In this document: in pieces, positions 10,962 through 23,349 of the stretch
Layout of the letters: each line of letters begins with the position of its first letter
How positions within the stretch are numbered: position 1 is the stretch's first letter
From: Phyto melanocephala
Taxonomy: Eukaryota > Arthropoda > Insecta > Diptera > Rhinophoridae
Length of the DNA stretch: 64,000 nucleotides
NCBI GenBank assembly: GCA_941918925.1
Contig: OW799235.1
Span: forward strand, 50,639,491-50,703,490
Reading direction: 5' to 3'
The notes under the pieces: generated by a model
What the model saw: only the letters and a program-made list of their open reading frames with translations
The model's database searches: none
Told to the model about the DNA's origin: nothing
Made by a program: the position numbers and the translations under genes

Positions 10962-12473
10962 TATACCCTTCACACAGTGAACAAGTAACAGTGCTATATT
11001 TGGCCGTGCCGAATCTTATATACCCTTCACAACGTGTAGTCATGCAATAACAATTGTTTGTATCACCATTCATCCCATATAAAATACGTGCATACGTACA
11101 CGTTAGAATAAATGTGGCATCGAATCCCAGCTGAGCCAAAAAAATTTTATTTTATTTTATTTAATATATTATTTATATTTTATTATTTTTTTTTATATTT
11201 TTTTTAAATTTTTTTTTTAGTTTTTTTTCTTATTTTTTTCTTATTTTTAATATTTTTTTTTTGTAATTTTTTTTGTTTGGTATGTTTTTTACATGTATCT
11301 ATGTATGTATGTTGTTGTTGTAATTGTGAAAAAAAACGAGGTGGTCGTGGTTTTTCGCTTATATCTCAGAAAGTTATGGGGCGATTGTGCTGAATTTCAA
11401 TAGCGATTCATTCCTGGATATTTCCAAGAGATTGATACCATATACAGATCTGAGGAACATACAGTTGCTTCTAAAAGTTGATTTCAACCAACACACGGAC
11501 AGACGGACAGACGGTCAGGGCTTAATCGACTCCTCTATTCATAAGCTTTCAGAAAATATATACTTTATGGGGTCGGAAATGAAAACTGTAGAAATTACAA
11601 ACGGAATGACAAAGCTATATATACCCTTTTTCACTGTGTGAAGGGTATAAAAAGGGTATATATAGGTTTGTCATTCCGTGTGAAATTTCTACAATTTTCA
11701 TTTCCGACCCCATAAAGTATATATTTTCTGAAAGCTTATGAATAGGGAAGTCGATTAAGCTCTGTCAGTCTGTCCGTCTGTCCGTCTGTCCGTGTGTATG
11801 TTGAAATCAACTTTTTGAAGCCCCCCGACATCACTTGGACCCGGGTGAGGTATTAAAATATCAGAAATATTCGGGAGTAGATCGGTATTGAAAACCAGAA
11901 ACATCGGTACATAAACAACTGAGATATGAGCAAAAACCCACGACCACCTCGATTTTTTTTTCACAAAAACAACATTACAACAACAACATACATACAAACG
12001 TGTATACTGGTTAGAGAAAACGTGGCATCGAATCCCAGCTGAGCCAAAAAAATTTTTTTTTAATTTTTTTTAAATTTTTTTTAAAAATTTTTTTTTGTAT
12101 TTTTTTTTTTATTTTTTATTTAATATATTATTTATATTTTTATTATTTTTTTTTTAAATTTTTTTTTTTAATTTTTTTTATTTTTTTTTTGTTTTATATA
12201 TATTATATATGTACATAATAATTTTTTTTTAAATTTTTTTTTTTTTAATTTTTTTTTTAAATTTTTTTAAATTTTTTTTTTTTTTTGTTTTTTTAACATA
12301 CATACGTGAATTTATAATTTTACAATGGGACGTTTTTATATATGTATGTTTTTATATGTATGTACGTATTTTATATGGGATGAATGGTGACACAAACCAC
12401 TGTTATTGCATGACTACACGATGTGAAGGGTATATAAGATTCGGCATGGCCGAATATAGCGCTCTTACTTGTT
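10962..12473 (+). mobile_element. Helentron/DINE-like element B1, split by B2
   Basis: Starts TATACCCTTCACACAGTGA (5' subterminal inverted repeat) at 10962-10980, resumes at 11650, and ends with TGTGAAGGGTAT, the ATTCGGCATGGCCGAAT hairpin and TATAGCGCTCTTACTTGTT at 12473. Inside are a (GTCTGTCC)n run, a conserved ~250-bp block and a long T-rich tract. This plan (5' TATACCC inverted repeat, GTCCGTCT microsatellite, 3' hairpin and CTTGTT end) is that of the Helentron-associated DINE-1/INE-1 elements of flies. Confidence 0.8.
10981..11649 (-). mobile_element. Helentron/DINE-like element B2, nested in B1
   Basis: On the minus strand it begins TATACCCTTCACACAGTG (11649) and ends with the GCCGAAT hairpin and GTTACTTGT (10981). 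Removing it restores the B1 sequence CAGTGAAAAAGGGTAT seen in the intact copies at 29.1, 30.2 and 34.0 kb, with no target duplication. The block GGCATCGAATCCCAGCTGAG is inverted relative to other copies, so the interior is rearranged. Confidence 0.85.
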
Positions 12474-12639
12474 ATTATTTTTTTTTACTTTTTTTTTTTA
12501 TTTTTTTTTTGTTTTATATTAATTATATATATTTTAATTATTTGTTAAAAATTTTTTTAATTTTTTTTTTAATTTTTTTTTAAATTTTTTTTTAAAATTT
12601 TTTTTTTTAAATTATTTTTTTTTTATTTTTTTTTAACAT

Positions 12640-14145
12640 AAATTCATATAATTTCTCTATTAATAAAGATTTTGGAATAATAAAGGACTATACTAAAACA
12701 TTTAAGTTGTACTCATTAGAAAAAACAACTTTAAAACGCCTACTATAACGCCCACTTTTCACGTTTTCTACCGTTGATGAAATTTAAAAGCTCAAAAAAC
12801 CGCCAAAATTAGAGTATGATGATAAAATTTGCTACGTATATCCCTCTAGGCAATGTCATTACTAAGCCAAAAAACTAAGATGCCACGCCCACTTTTACGC
12901 CCATCTCCCATATAACGTTTTAATTAAAATTCATATAATTTCTCTATTAATAAAGATTTTGGTATAATAAAGGACTATATTGAAACATCTAAGTTGTACT
13001 CATTAGCAAAAACAACTTTGACACGCCTACTATAATGCCCACTTTTCACTTTTTCTACCGTTAATGAAATTTAAAAGCTCATAAAACCGACAAAATTAGA
13101 GGTTTGATGATAAAATTTCCTTCATATATCCCTCTAGGCAATGTCATTACTGTGCCAAAAAACTAAGGTGCCACGCCCACTTTTACGCCCATCTCCCATA
13201 TAACGGTTTATCCTAAATTCATGTAATTTCTCTATTGACGAAGTTTTTGGGAAAATAAAGGACTATATTGAAATATTTAAGTTGTATTTATTAGCAGAAT
13301 CTTTATTGGCACTCCTACTTTAACGCCCACTTTTACGAAAAGACTAAATTTACGAAAACATTTTACTATCATACCGAAGTTATTAAGGTTGGTTAAATTT
13401 TAGGGGCCGATGTTGATTTTAAATAAAACACAAATTACTTTGGAAATTAATATCATTTGTTTTTATAATGATAATATTTGTATGTTTCAATTATGTATTT
13501 AACAAAATATCGGCCAAATGGCCCACCCATCCTTGGCGCACTTCCTCTATCTGATGGTCCAAATTTTCAATGACAATGTTGATGCTCAATTTTTGGGCAT
13601 GATGATGAGTCGAGGTTGACTGCTCTTTTGCCACACTATCGCAAAAAACAGCAATAGTTCCCATTCAACGAACTAAGAAGGCATTCACAGATTTTCTAAA
13701 ATTTTACACAGACCTGTTTTGCAGAAATTTAAATATTTTTTACAATTCTCCCGATTGTGGACGAATTTGAACGATTATGATGACCGAAAGAATCTCTTAG
13801 TGCACAAAATGCATTTTGATTTGAACGCCCATTTTCATAAAAAACCTGGATAACTTTAAAGCGTTGCTCATTTGCGTATATTTCCACGGATCACATTGAG
13901 TAAGTTTGAGATTGAGAAATGTCAAATGAAATGCAGAAAACATCTTTAAAGACTAGGTGTATTTCACCTTCAACATGGGCCCTTAAAATTTAACCACCCT
14001 CTACAAAGAAAGTGATACATATTTTATTATAAAGAGATTATTCCATAGCGATAAACAAAATAATAAATATTGTGCTTTAAATGTACACAAAATTGGTGGT
14101 GGGTATAAAAGATTCGGCACAGCCGAATATAGTGCTCTTTCTTGT
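12640..14145 (+). mobile_element. Helentron/DINE-like element A1, 5' truncated
   Basis: Begins inside a 288-bp minisatellite (units at ~12643, 12930, 13218, each with CGCCTACTATAACGCCCAC and CCACGCCCACTTTTACGCCC) and ends with GGTGGTGGGTATAAAA, the ATTCGGCACAGCCGAAT hairpin and TATAGTGCTCTTTCTTGTT. The interior matches the full-length copy at 31.2-33.6 kb. The 5' end is missing and abuts the T-rich tail after B1. Confidence 0.75.
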
Positions 14146-14213
14146 TTTTTTTTTTTATTTTAAGTTTTAATTTTTTAATACTATTTAGTTACACAAAACA
14201 GTAAATAAATCAT

Positions 14214-14421
14214 CAAGGCATATTTATTCATCAGGTACTCTTGATTCGCCAGCTGATTATTTTTTTCAACACTTATTTTAAATTTCAGCTGTCAAAATGC
14301 ATAAATAAAAAACAATTTTTTCTCTTTTCTAATTTGTTTCAAATGCCAAAATTCATATATAAAAAATATAAACAAAAAATTCTCTCCGAACTGCAATTAC
14401 CTGATGAATAAATATGCCTTG
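14214..14421. mobile_element. hAT-like MITE, 208 bp
   Basis: 24-bp terminal inverted repeats beginning CAAGGCATATTTATTCATC flank a non-coding core. An 8-bp duplication TAAATCAT sits at 14206-14213 and 14422-14429. An 8-bp TSD and CAAGGC/CAGGG-like termini are typical of hAT-derived MITEs. The right half is also present at the start of the second 3.1-kb duplication unit (from 17471). Confidence 0.7.
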
Positions 14422-15189
14422 TAAATCATCAAAAATTTTATTTCGTTTTGTAAATAAAATGTATAAATTTACATTGTTGCCACTACATTTTTTAATAACT
14501 AAATTAATTTGTTAAAAGTAATCGGTATTTGCTCTGGTGCTGCTATATTAAAAAATCTTTGTTACAAGGAGGTTGTCATAATGAAAAATATGAAAAAGCC
14601 ACTTCACTGCTCACGGTAGTCAAAGTTACCTTTTATTAACATTAACCTTATCGGCAATGACCCTTTATGACCTTTTGTGTGCCAAACTATTTTAATATAA
14701 AAGTTGCATATTATCAGAGAGAATTAAGCTATTGGCAGTCTTTAGTAGCAAAATATTCGTAGAAGCAAAATATTATGAAATTCGAAAATGAGATCAAGAA
14801 GTATTGCAAAGTACAATAACTAGGTCAAAAAACTTAACTGAACAGCTCATTATCACAGCAAATTATAAGTGCAATAACGTACAAAATACCTGCTCTCCAT
14901 TTAAAACAAATAATATATAAGCCTAATTATTTTCCTTTTTTTACATTTGTTTTTAAAGTAACAAATAAATAAATACAATATTATGGAAGAGTATTTGATA
15001 AATTTTCTGATTTTTGGAAATTTTTTGAGTCATAAATATGGTATGGTACGTTTGGTTGCAAAGATAAATGAACATAAAACTAAAAAAACCGGCTTCTGTG
15101 AGTAAAAAAACCGGTGTATTCGACATTCGAAAAATTAACATTTGGAAAAAACCTCCTGCTTAAAGAGTAAGAAACCGAGTTTTCCACAG

Positions 15190-16500
15190 GTTGTTAAACC
15201 GAATCGATCACCCTACTACTATTACGACCACTTTTCACGTTATCTAGTGTTAGTGAAATTTAAAAGCTCATAAAACCGACAAAATTGGAGGTATGATGAT
15301 GAAATTCACAACAGATATCCTACTAGTTAATGTGATTGTTATGCCGTGACACGTCCACTTTAACGCCTACCTCCCATATAACGGTTTATCTCAAATTCAT
15401 ATAATTTCTCTATGAATAAAGATTTTGGAATAATAAAGGACTATATTGAAACATTAAAGTTGAATTCATTAGTAGAAACAACTTCAAAACGCTTTCTTTA
15501 ACGCCAACTTTCATTGAAAGGCTACAACAACTTCGACACGCCTACTATTACGACCACTTTTCACGTTATCTAGTGTTCATGAAATTTAAAAGCTCATAAA
15601 ACCGACAAAATTTGAGGTACGATGATGAAATTTGCTACATATTTCTTTCTAGTCAATATTATTGTTACGCCAGAAAATTTAGGTAACACCCCACTTTAAC
15701 GCCTACCTGCCATATAACGGCTTATCTCAAATTCATATAATTCGTCTATGAATAAAGATTTTGGAATAATAAAGGACTGTAGTGAAACATCTAAGTTGCA
15801 TTCATTAGTAGAAACACCTTCAACACACCTACTTTAACGCTCACTTTCATTGAAAGACTAAATTTATGAAAACATTTTACTAGCATATCGAAGTTATATA
15901 AAGAAAGAGATACATATTTTATTATAAAGAGACTATTGCATAGCGATTACTGTTAATAATAAACAAATACATTTTTTGCTATAAATTGGGTTATTTCTCG
16001 GGAATTTGAGTTATTTAATCTTCCCGACTTCCCGGGATTATTTTTCGGGATCCCTGGAAATAAAAAAGGTGGCTACGATCCGAAAGCAGATGTTTATATT
16101 CTTTAAATTGAAATTGAATTCTAATGATTTTATTTTTGATCTAATAGCTGAAGTACCTGTATTTTTGTTTTTTTGTGCTCATATTTCATCTCGTATCTAG
16201 AGATTAATATTTTTTTCAAATAAAAAATATTTTTACTCAATTTATATATTAAGTTCAAGTTTCTTTGTTAATTTTTATAAATTTGAAGTTTTTCTTTTAC
16301 ATTATAAACTAAGTTTTTTTTAATTAAAAACAAATTTACTTTTAATTTGTTTTGCTGCGGGATCCCGGGATATTAAAAAAGAAATCTCGCATTTCCGGGA
16401 AACAAAAATTTTTGGAAAAAAACCCTAGCTACAAAAGAACGGAAAACTGGTGGTGGGTATAAAAGATTCGGCACAGCCGAATATAGTGCTCTTACTTGTT
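15190..16500 (+). mobile_element. Helentron/DINE-like element A2, 5' truncated
   Basis: Degenerate 288-bp-type units (CGCCTACTATTACGACCACTT and similar) lead to the 3' end GGTGGTGGGTATAAAAG, hairpin ATTCGGCACAGCCGAAT and CTTACTTGTT at 16500. Start is approximate. Confidence 0.65.
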
Positions 16501-16615
16501 TTTTTATAATTCTGGAAAAACACACAAAAACCTTTAAATAGGTATCACAACTTAAGTATGTAGTTTATATTTCTTTGCAAACTTATTGTATACACACGTG
16601 TTTAATGCGCAAACT

Positions 16616-16746
16616 GGGGCCGAATTACGGCATTCGATCACGATCGAAATTTTACTCGAACGATCGAGTTCACTGTGCTTTAGGTATAGAGATTCTAATA
16701 AGAATTTTGCAATTTCGATCACGTTCGAATGCCGTAATTCGGCCCC
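16616..16746. mobile_element. 131-bp MITE with GGGGCCGAATTACGG termini, copy 1
   Basis: About 34-bp terminal inverted repeats starting GGGGCCGAATTACGGCATTC, continuing through ATCACGATCG; non-coding core. Superfamily not identified from sequence; a target duplication is not clear (possibly 2-3 bp). Confidence 0.7.
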
Positions 16747-18294
16747 TGGTCTGGTTTTTATTTAACTCTGCATGATTTTAACCAATTAAAAGAACTGTAT
16801 TAAATATTACTACAATAAAGATTTTATTTTAAACAAATTTTCTTCAATTTTACATAAATTAAAAATATATATATTATACGAACTAATATTTAACGAAAAT
16901 TCTTCAAGCTTACACAATTTTACTAATATAATTCTTCTTCTTAGCTTAACTAAATTTTAACCAATCCGTAGTTATTTTAACAAAAAATTTCTTATATTTA
17001 CTTCATTTAAGCGTGTTAATTTAACTAATTTCTTATGTAGTTTTGACTACAATAAATTACTACTACTTTTACAAAATTTTTCTCGGTTTAACAGATTTTT
17101 TTTGATTTAACACAATTTTTTAATAAAATTTTATTCAAGACAACAGATGTTACGAAAATAAACTTCTAACTAAAAAGACATAATTTTAATGGAAATAATG
17201 ATTTGGTTTAAAAAAATTTTGTTTAGATTTGAATAAAAATCCAGTTAATATAATTATTTTTTATAATAACTTTTTCGTTATTATTACCTACGATATTTTT
17301 TTCAGTGTATGAACACAGCACTCAGACTGCCTGCTATAGAAACGAATAGAGCCTTATCAGACTGTACTCTTAAGTGGTAAGGTAAGTGGAAAGCGATAAG
17401 AAATTGTGTTAACCTTACTTAGTTCCGCACAGCGTTGCCATAATCATGATTAAATCATATTTTTAATGAAATATAAACAAAAAATTCTCTCCGAACTGCA
17501 ATTACCTGATGAATAAATATGCCTTGTAAATCATCAAAAATTTTATTTCGTTTTGTAAATAAAATGTATAAATTTACATTGTTGCCACTACATTTTTTAA
17601 TAACTAAATTAATTTGTTAAAAGTAATCGGTATTTGCTCTGGTGCTGCTATATTAAAAAATCTTTGTTACAAGGAGGTTGTCATAATGAAAAATATGAAA
17701 AAGCCACTTCACTGCTCACGGTAGTCAAAGTTACCTTTTATTAACATTAACCTTATCGGCAATGACCCTTTATGACCTTTTGTGTGCCAAACTATTTTAG
17801 TATAAAAGTTACATATTATCAGAGAGAATTAAGCTATTGGCAGTCTTTAGTAGCAAAATATTCGTAGAAGCAAAATATTATGAAATTCGAAAATGAGATC
17901 AAGAAGTATTGCAAAGTACAATAACTAGGTCAAAAAACTTAACTGAACAGCTGATTATAACAGCAAATTATAAGTGCAATAACGTACAAAATACCTGCTC
18001 TCCATTTAAAACAAATAATATAAAAGCCTAATTATTTTCATTTTTTTACATTTGTTTTTAAAGTAACAAATAAATAAATACAATATTATGGAAGAGTATT
18101 TGATAAATTTTCTGATTTTTGGAAATTTTTTGAGTCATAAATATGGTATGGTACGTTTGGTTGCAAAGATAAATGAACATAAAACTAAAAAAACCGGCTT
18201 CTGTGAGTAAAAAAACCGGTGTATTCGACATTCGAAAAATTAACATTTGGAAAAAACCTCCTGCTTATAGAGTAAGAAACCGAGTTTTCCACAG

Positions 18295-19605
18295 GTTGTT
18301 AAACCGAATCGATCACCCTACTACTATTACGACCACTTTTCACGTTATCTAGTGTTAGTGAAATTTAAAAGCTCATAAAACCGACAAAATTGGAGGTATG
18401 ATGATGAAATTCACAACAGATATCCTACTAGTTAATGTGATTGTTATGCCGTGACACGTCCACTTTAACGCCTACCTCCCATATAACGGTTTATCTCAAA
18501 TTCATATAATTTCTCTATGAATAAAGATTTTGGAATAATAAAGGACTATATTGAAACATTAAAGTTGAATTCATTGGTAGAAACAACTTCAAAACGCTTT
18601 CTTTAACGCCAACTTTCATTGAAAGGCTACAACAACTTCGACACGCCTACTATTACGACCACTTTTCACGTTATCTAGTGTTCATGAAATTTAAAAGCTC
18701 ATAAAACCGACAAAATTTGAGGTACGATGATGAAATTTGCTACATATTTCTTTCTAGTCAATATTATTGTTACGCCAGAAAATTTAGGTAACACCCCACT
18801 TTAACGCCTACCTGCCATATAACGGCTTATCTCAAATTCATATAATTCGTCTATGAATAAAGATTTTGGAATAATAAAGGACTGTAGTGAAACATCTAAG
18901 TTGCATTCATTAGTAGAAACACCTTCAACACACCTACTTTAACGCTCACTTTCATTGAAAGACTAAATTTATGAAAACATTTTACTAGCATATCGAAGTT
19001 ATATAAAGAAAGAGATACATATTTTATTATAAAGAGACTATTGCATAGCGATTACTGTTAATAATAAACAACTACATTTTTTGCTATAAATTGGGTTATT
19101 TCTCGGGAATTTGAGTTATTTAATCTTCCCGACTTCCCGGGATTATTTTTCGGGATCCCTGGAAATAAAAAAGGTGGCTACGATCCGAAAGCAGATGTTT
19201 ATATTGTTTAAATTGAAATTGAATTCTAATGATTTTATTTTTGATCTAATAGCTGAAGTACCTGTATTTTTGTTTTTTTGTGCTCATATTTCATCTCGTA
19301 TCTAGAGATTAATATTTTTTTCAAATAAAAAATATTTTTACTCAATTTATATATTAAGTTCAAGTTTCTTTGTTAATTTTTATAAATTTGAAGTTTTTCT
19401 TTTACATTATAAACTAAGTTTTTTTTAATTAAAAACAAATTTACTTTTAATTTGTTTTGCTGCGGGATCCCGGGATATTAAAAAAGAAATCTCGCATTTC
19501 CGGGAAACAAAAATTTTTGGAAAAAAACCCTAGCTACAAAAGAACGGAAAACTGGTGGTGGGTATAAAAGATTCGGCACAGCCGAATATAGTGCTCTTAC
19601 TTGTT
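18295..19605 (+). mobile_element. Helentron/DINE-like element A3 (copy of A2 in U2)
   Basis: Duplicate of A2 at +3105 bp, ending with the same 3' hairpin and CTTACTTGTT. Confidence 0.65.
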
Positions 19606-19720
19606 TTTTTATAATTCTGGAAAAACACACAAAAACCTTTAAATAGGTATCACAACTTAAGTATGTAGTTTATGTTTCTTTGCAAACTTATTGTATACAC
19701 ACGTGTTTAATGCGCAAACT

Positions 19721-19851
19721 GGGGCCGAATTACGGCATTCGATCACGATCGAAATTTCACTCGAACGATCGAGTTCACTGTGCTTTAGGTATAGAGATTC
19801 TAATAAGAATTTTGCAATTTCGATCACGTTCGAATGCCGTAATTCGGCCCC
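19721..19851. mobile_element. 131-bp MITE, copy 2
   Basis: Same element as at 16616, carried along in the 3.1-kb duplication. Confidence 0.7.
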
Positions 19852-20386
19852 TGGTCTGGTTTTTATTTAACTCTGCATGATTTTAACCAATTAAAAGAAT
19901 TGTATTAAATATTACTACAATAAAGATTTTATTTTAAACAAATTTTCTTCAATTTTACATAAATTAAAAATATATATATTATACGAACTAATATTTTACG
20001 AAAATTCTTCAAGCTTACACAATTTTACTAATATAATTCTTCTTCTTAGCTTAACTAAATTTTAACCAATCCGTAGTTATTTTAACAAAAAATTTCTTAT
20101 ATTTACTTCATTTAAGCGTGTTAATTTAACTAATTTCGTATGTAGTTTTGACTACAATAAATTACTACTACTTTTACAAAATTTTTCTCGGTTTAACAGA
20201 TTTTTTTTGATTTAACACAATTTTTTAATAAAATTGTATTCAAGACAACAGATGTTACGAAAATAAACTTCTAACTAAAAAGACATAATTTTAATGGAAA
20301 TAATGATTTGGTTTAAAAAAATTTTGTATAGATTTGAATAAAAATCCAGTTAATATAATTATTTTTTAATTATATTTATTTGGTTG

Positions 20387-20455
20387 TTGGGTTTAAGCTG
20401 GTTTATATGCATTTCACTGGTGCTTATGCCAGATCATCAGTAAACCTTTACCCAA
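20387..20455 (-). ncRNA. Hammerhead ribozyme, P type (P1)
   Basis: Type I layout on the minus strand: outer helix I TTGGGT/ACCCAA, inner helix I GGTTTA/TAAACC, core CTGATGA, helix II CTGG/CCAG, GAAA, two-base-pair helix III within ATGCAT, predicted cleavage after AUA. An internal loop AAA/AGCTTAA splits helix I. Confidence 0.7.
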
Positions 20456-20640
20456 ATTCTTGAAAAAGTTTAAAAAAAAAAGTTGAAAGTTTAAAAATAA
20501 AATAAATTCAAAATTTAAAAAATTGTTGGTTGGGTTTTTGAAAAAGTTTTTTATAGTTTTTTGTTTTATTTTTGAATTCTCATTTTGTTAATGAGAATTT
20601 AAAAATATAACTTATAAAAATTTTAAACTTTTTCAAGAAT

Positions 20641-20709
20641 TTGGGTAAAGGTTTACTGATGATCTGGCATAAGCACCAGTGAAATGCATATAAACCAGCT
20701 TAAACCCAA
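20641..20709 (+). ncRNA. Hammerhead ribozyme, P type (P2)
   Basis: Plus-strand copy of the P ribozyme in the full 359-bp unit, same helices and core as P1 (CTGATGA, CTGG/CCAG, GAAA, ATGCAT). Confidence 0.7.
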
Positions 20710-21047
20710 CAACCAAATAAATATAATTGAAAAATTATGGGAGCATATCCCAAAAAATTTAGTAAATTAACTAATAAAAGATTTTATTTTTCGGTTGCCC
20801 TTATAAACATTTAGTGTTAACCAACGGTTAGCCAAATGTTAAAGGGATTAGAAAAATAAAATAAATTCAAAATTTAAAAAATTGTTGGTTGGGTTTTTGA
20901 AAAAGTTTTTTATAGTTTTTTGTTTTAACTATTATTTAAATTTTTTTAATCAGGCTTGAGTTCATATTATTATTATTCTTTATTTTTACAAAGAATTTTT
21001 TTTAATTGTGATAAATGAAAGAATAAATCTTGAAAAATTATATTTTT

Positions 21048-21118
21048 ACCGACACTAGCCGAGTGGAATGCATTTTCGAAACCAGCTACGATTACATCAT
21101 CAGCACTCTCTGATCGGT
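21048..21118 (-). ncRNA. Hammerhead ribozyme, Q type (Q1)
   Basis: Minus strand. Same fold as Q4, but one base change in helix II (GTAATC opposite GGTTTC) breaks a pair, so this copy may be weakened. Confidence 0.65.
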
Positions 21119-21623
21119 GGTTACATGTTGGTTGTAAATATCATCTATTTAACTCACGGGACTTATGTTAATTGAATCCGGTAACTAATTTTTAGTTTTT
21201 CCTATTTCATATATTTTACCACAATGAGTTAGATTGAAATTTTAACCAAACAGCAACCCTTTTACTTTTTTTTGTTATTATCTTTTCATTTATATCACTA
21301 TTTTTGTCCTGCTCTAGCCACCAGTTAGGTAGCGATAAGAACAGATAATTGTTTTTAACAATCAATGTTTATAATCATTTGTTTTATTTTCTGTGAGGTC
21401 AGTATACAACGAAATGTTGACTGACTAACAGTGAATGAATGATTGCACCGTGCCCTGTGTTTATATAAATTGAATTTTTATTTTGTCGAACTTTTCTGTT
21501 TAAACTATTATTTAAATTTTTTTAATCAGGCTTGAGTTCATATTATTATTATTCTTTATTTTTACAAAGAATTTTTTTTAATTGTGATAAATGAAAGAAT
21601 AAATCTTGAAAATTTATATTTTT

Positions 21624-21694
21624 ACCGACACTAGCCGAGTGGAAAGCATTTTCGAAACCAGCTACGATTTCATCATCAGCACTCTCTGATCGGT
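21624..21694 (-). ncRNA. Hammerhead ribozyme, Q type (Q2)
   Basis: Minus strand, 576 bp from Q1. Core intact, helix II GAAATC/GGTTTC restored; one change in the short helix III region (ATGCTTTC instead of ATGCATTC). Confidence 0.7.
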
Positions 21695-22126
21695 GGTTAC
21701 ATGTTGGTTGTAAATATCATCTATTTAACTCACGGGACTTATGTTAATTGAATTCGGTAACTAATTTTTAGTTTTTCCTATTTCATATATTTTACCACAA
21801 TGAGTTAGATTGAAATTTTAACCAAACAGCAACCCTTTTACTTTTGTTTGTTATTATCTTTTCATTTATATCACTATTTTTGTCCTGCTCTAGCCACCAG
21901 TTAGGTAGCGATAAGAACAGATAATTGTTTTTAACAATCAATGTTTATAATCATTTGTTTTATTTTCTGTGAGGTCAGTATACAACGAAATGTTGACTGA
22001 CTAACAGTGAATGAATGATTGCACCGTGCCCTGTGTTTATATAAATTGAATTTTTATTTTGTCGAACTTTTCTGTTTAAACTATTATTTAAATTTTTTTA
22101 ATCAGGCTTGAGTTCATATTATTATC

Positions 22127-22197
22127 ATCGATCAGAGAGTGCTGATGATGAAATCGTAGCTGGTTTCGAAAATGCATTCCACTCGGCTAGTGTCGGT
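22127..22197 (+). ncRNA. Hammerhead ribozyme, Q type (Q3), at palindrome centre
   Basis: Plus strand, directly at the inversion point. Core, helix II and inner helix I are intact; the first two bases of the outer helix I strand are changed by the junction. Confidence 0.65.
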
Positions 22198-22702
22198 AAA
22201 AATATAATTTTTCAAGATTTATTCTTTCATTTATCACAATTAAAAAAAATTCTTTGTAAAAATAAAGAATAATAATAATATGAACTCAAGCCTGATTAAA
22301 AAAATTTAAATAATAGTTTAAACAGAAAAGTTCGACAAAATAAAAATTCAATTTATATAAACACAGGGCACGGTGCAATCATTCATTCACTGTTAGTCAG
22401 TCAACATTTCGTTGTATACTGACCTCACAGAAAATAAAACAAATGATTATAAACATTGATTGTTAAAAACAATTATCTGTTCTTATCGCTACCTAACTGG
22501 TGGCTAGAGCAGGACAAAAATAGTGATATAAATGAAAAGATAATAACAAATAAAAGTAAAAGGGTTGCTGTTTGGTTAAAATTTCAATCTAACTCATTGT
22601 GGTAAAATATATGAAATAGGAAAAACTAAAAATTAGTTACCGAATTCAATTAACATAAGTCCCGTGAGTTAAATAGATGATATTTACAACCAACATGTAA
22701 CC

Positions 22703-22773
22703 ACCGATCAGAGAGTGCTGATGATGAAATCGTAGCTGGTTTCGAAAATGCATTCCACTCGGCTAGTGTCGGT
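22703..22773 (+). ncRNA. Hammerhead ribozyme, Q type (Q4, reference copy)
   Basis: Outer helix I ACCGAT/GTCGGT, internal loop CAGA/GGCTAGT, inner helix I GAGTG/CACTC, core CTGATGA, one extra T, helix II GAAATC/GGTTTC with loop GTAGCT, GAAA, short helix III in AATGCATT, predicted cleavage after UUC. All invariant core nucleotides of a type I hammerhead are present. The very short helix III suggests it acts as a dimer or in tandem transcripts, as described for Penelope-associated hammerheads. Confidence 0.8.
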
Positions 22774-23278
22774 AAAAATATAATTTTTCAAGATTTATTC
22801 TTTCATTTATCACAATTAAAAAAAATTCTTTGTAAAAATAAAGAATAATAATAATATGAACTCAAGCCTGATTAAAAAAATTTAAATAATAGTTTAAACA
22901 GAAAAGTTCGACAAAATAAAAATTCAATTTATATAAACACAGGGCACGGTGCAATCATTCATTCACTGTTAGTCAGTCAACATTTCGTTGTATACTGACC
23001 TCACAGAAAATAAAACAAATGATTATAAACATTGATTGTTAAAAACAATTATCTGTTCTTATCGCTACCTAACTGGTGGCTAGAGCAGGACAAAAATAGT
23101 GATATAAATGAAAAGATAATAACAAACAAAAGTAAAAGGGTTGCTGTTTGGTTAAAATTTCAATCTAACTCATTGTGGTAAAATATATGAAATAGGAAAA
23201 ACTAAAAATTAGTTACCGAATTCAATTAACATAAGTCCCGTGAGTTAAATAGATGATATTTACAACCAACATGTAACC

Positions 23279-23349
23279 ACCGATCAGAGAGTGCTGATGA
23301 TGAAATCGTAGCTGGTTTCGAAAATGCATTCCACTCGGCTAGTGTCGGT
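23279..23349 (+). ncRNA. Hammerhead ribozyme, Q type (Q5)
   Basis: Plus strand copy 576 bp after Q4 with the same helices and core. Confidence 0.8.

Larger units (their letters stand above)
14366..17470. repeat. Tandem duplication unit U1 (3105 bp)
   Basis: Sequence from 14366 recurs from 17471 with a constant 3105-bp offset and very few differences. The unit holds the right end of the hAT-like MITE, a Helentron A copy (to 16500), a 131-bp MITE and a non-coding AT-rich stretch ending CGCACAGCGTTGCCATAATC. The short ORFs in it (62-66 codons) repeat in each copy but look fortuitous. Confidence 0.9.

Noticed and set aside
12000..12055. tRNA-like box B (GGCATCGAATCCCAGCTGAG) after TACTGGTTAGAG in Helentron B, suggesting a SINE
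   Set aside because: The two boxes are only about ten bases apart, no anticodon arm is possible, and the block belongs to the Helentron body in every copy.
15190..19880. Repeated short ORFs of 62-66 codons in each 3.1-kb unit
   Set aside because: They are identical because of the segmental duplication, lie in AT-rich or MITE sequence (one spans the 131-bp hairpin), and have no recognisable domain.
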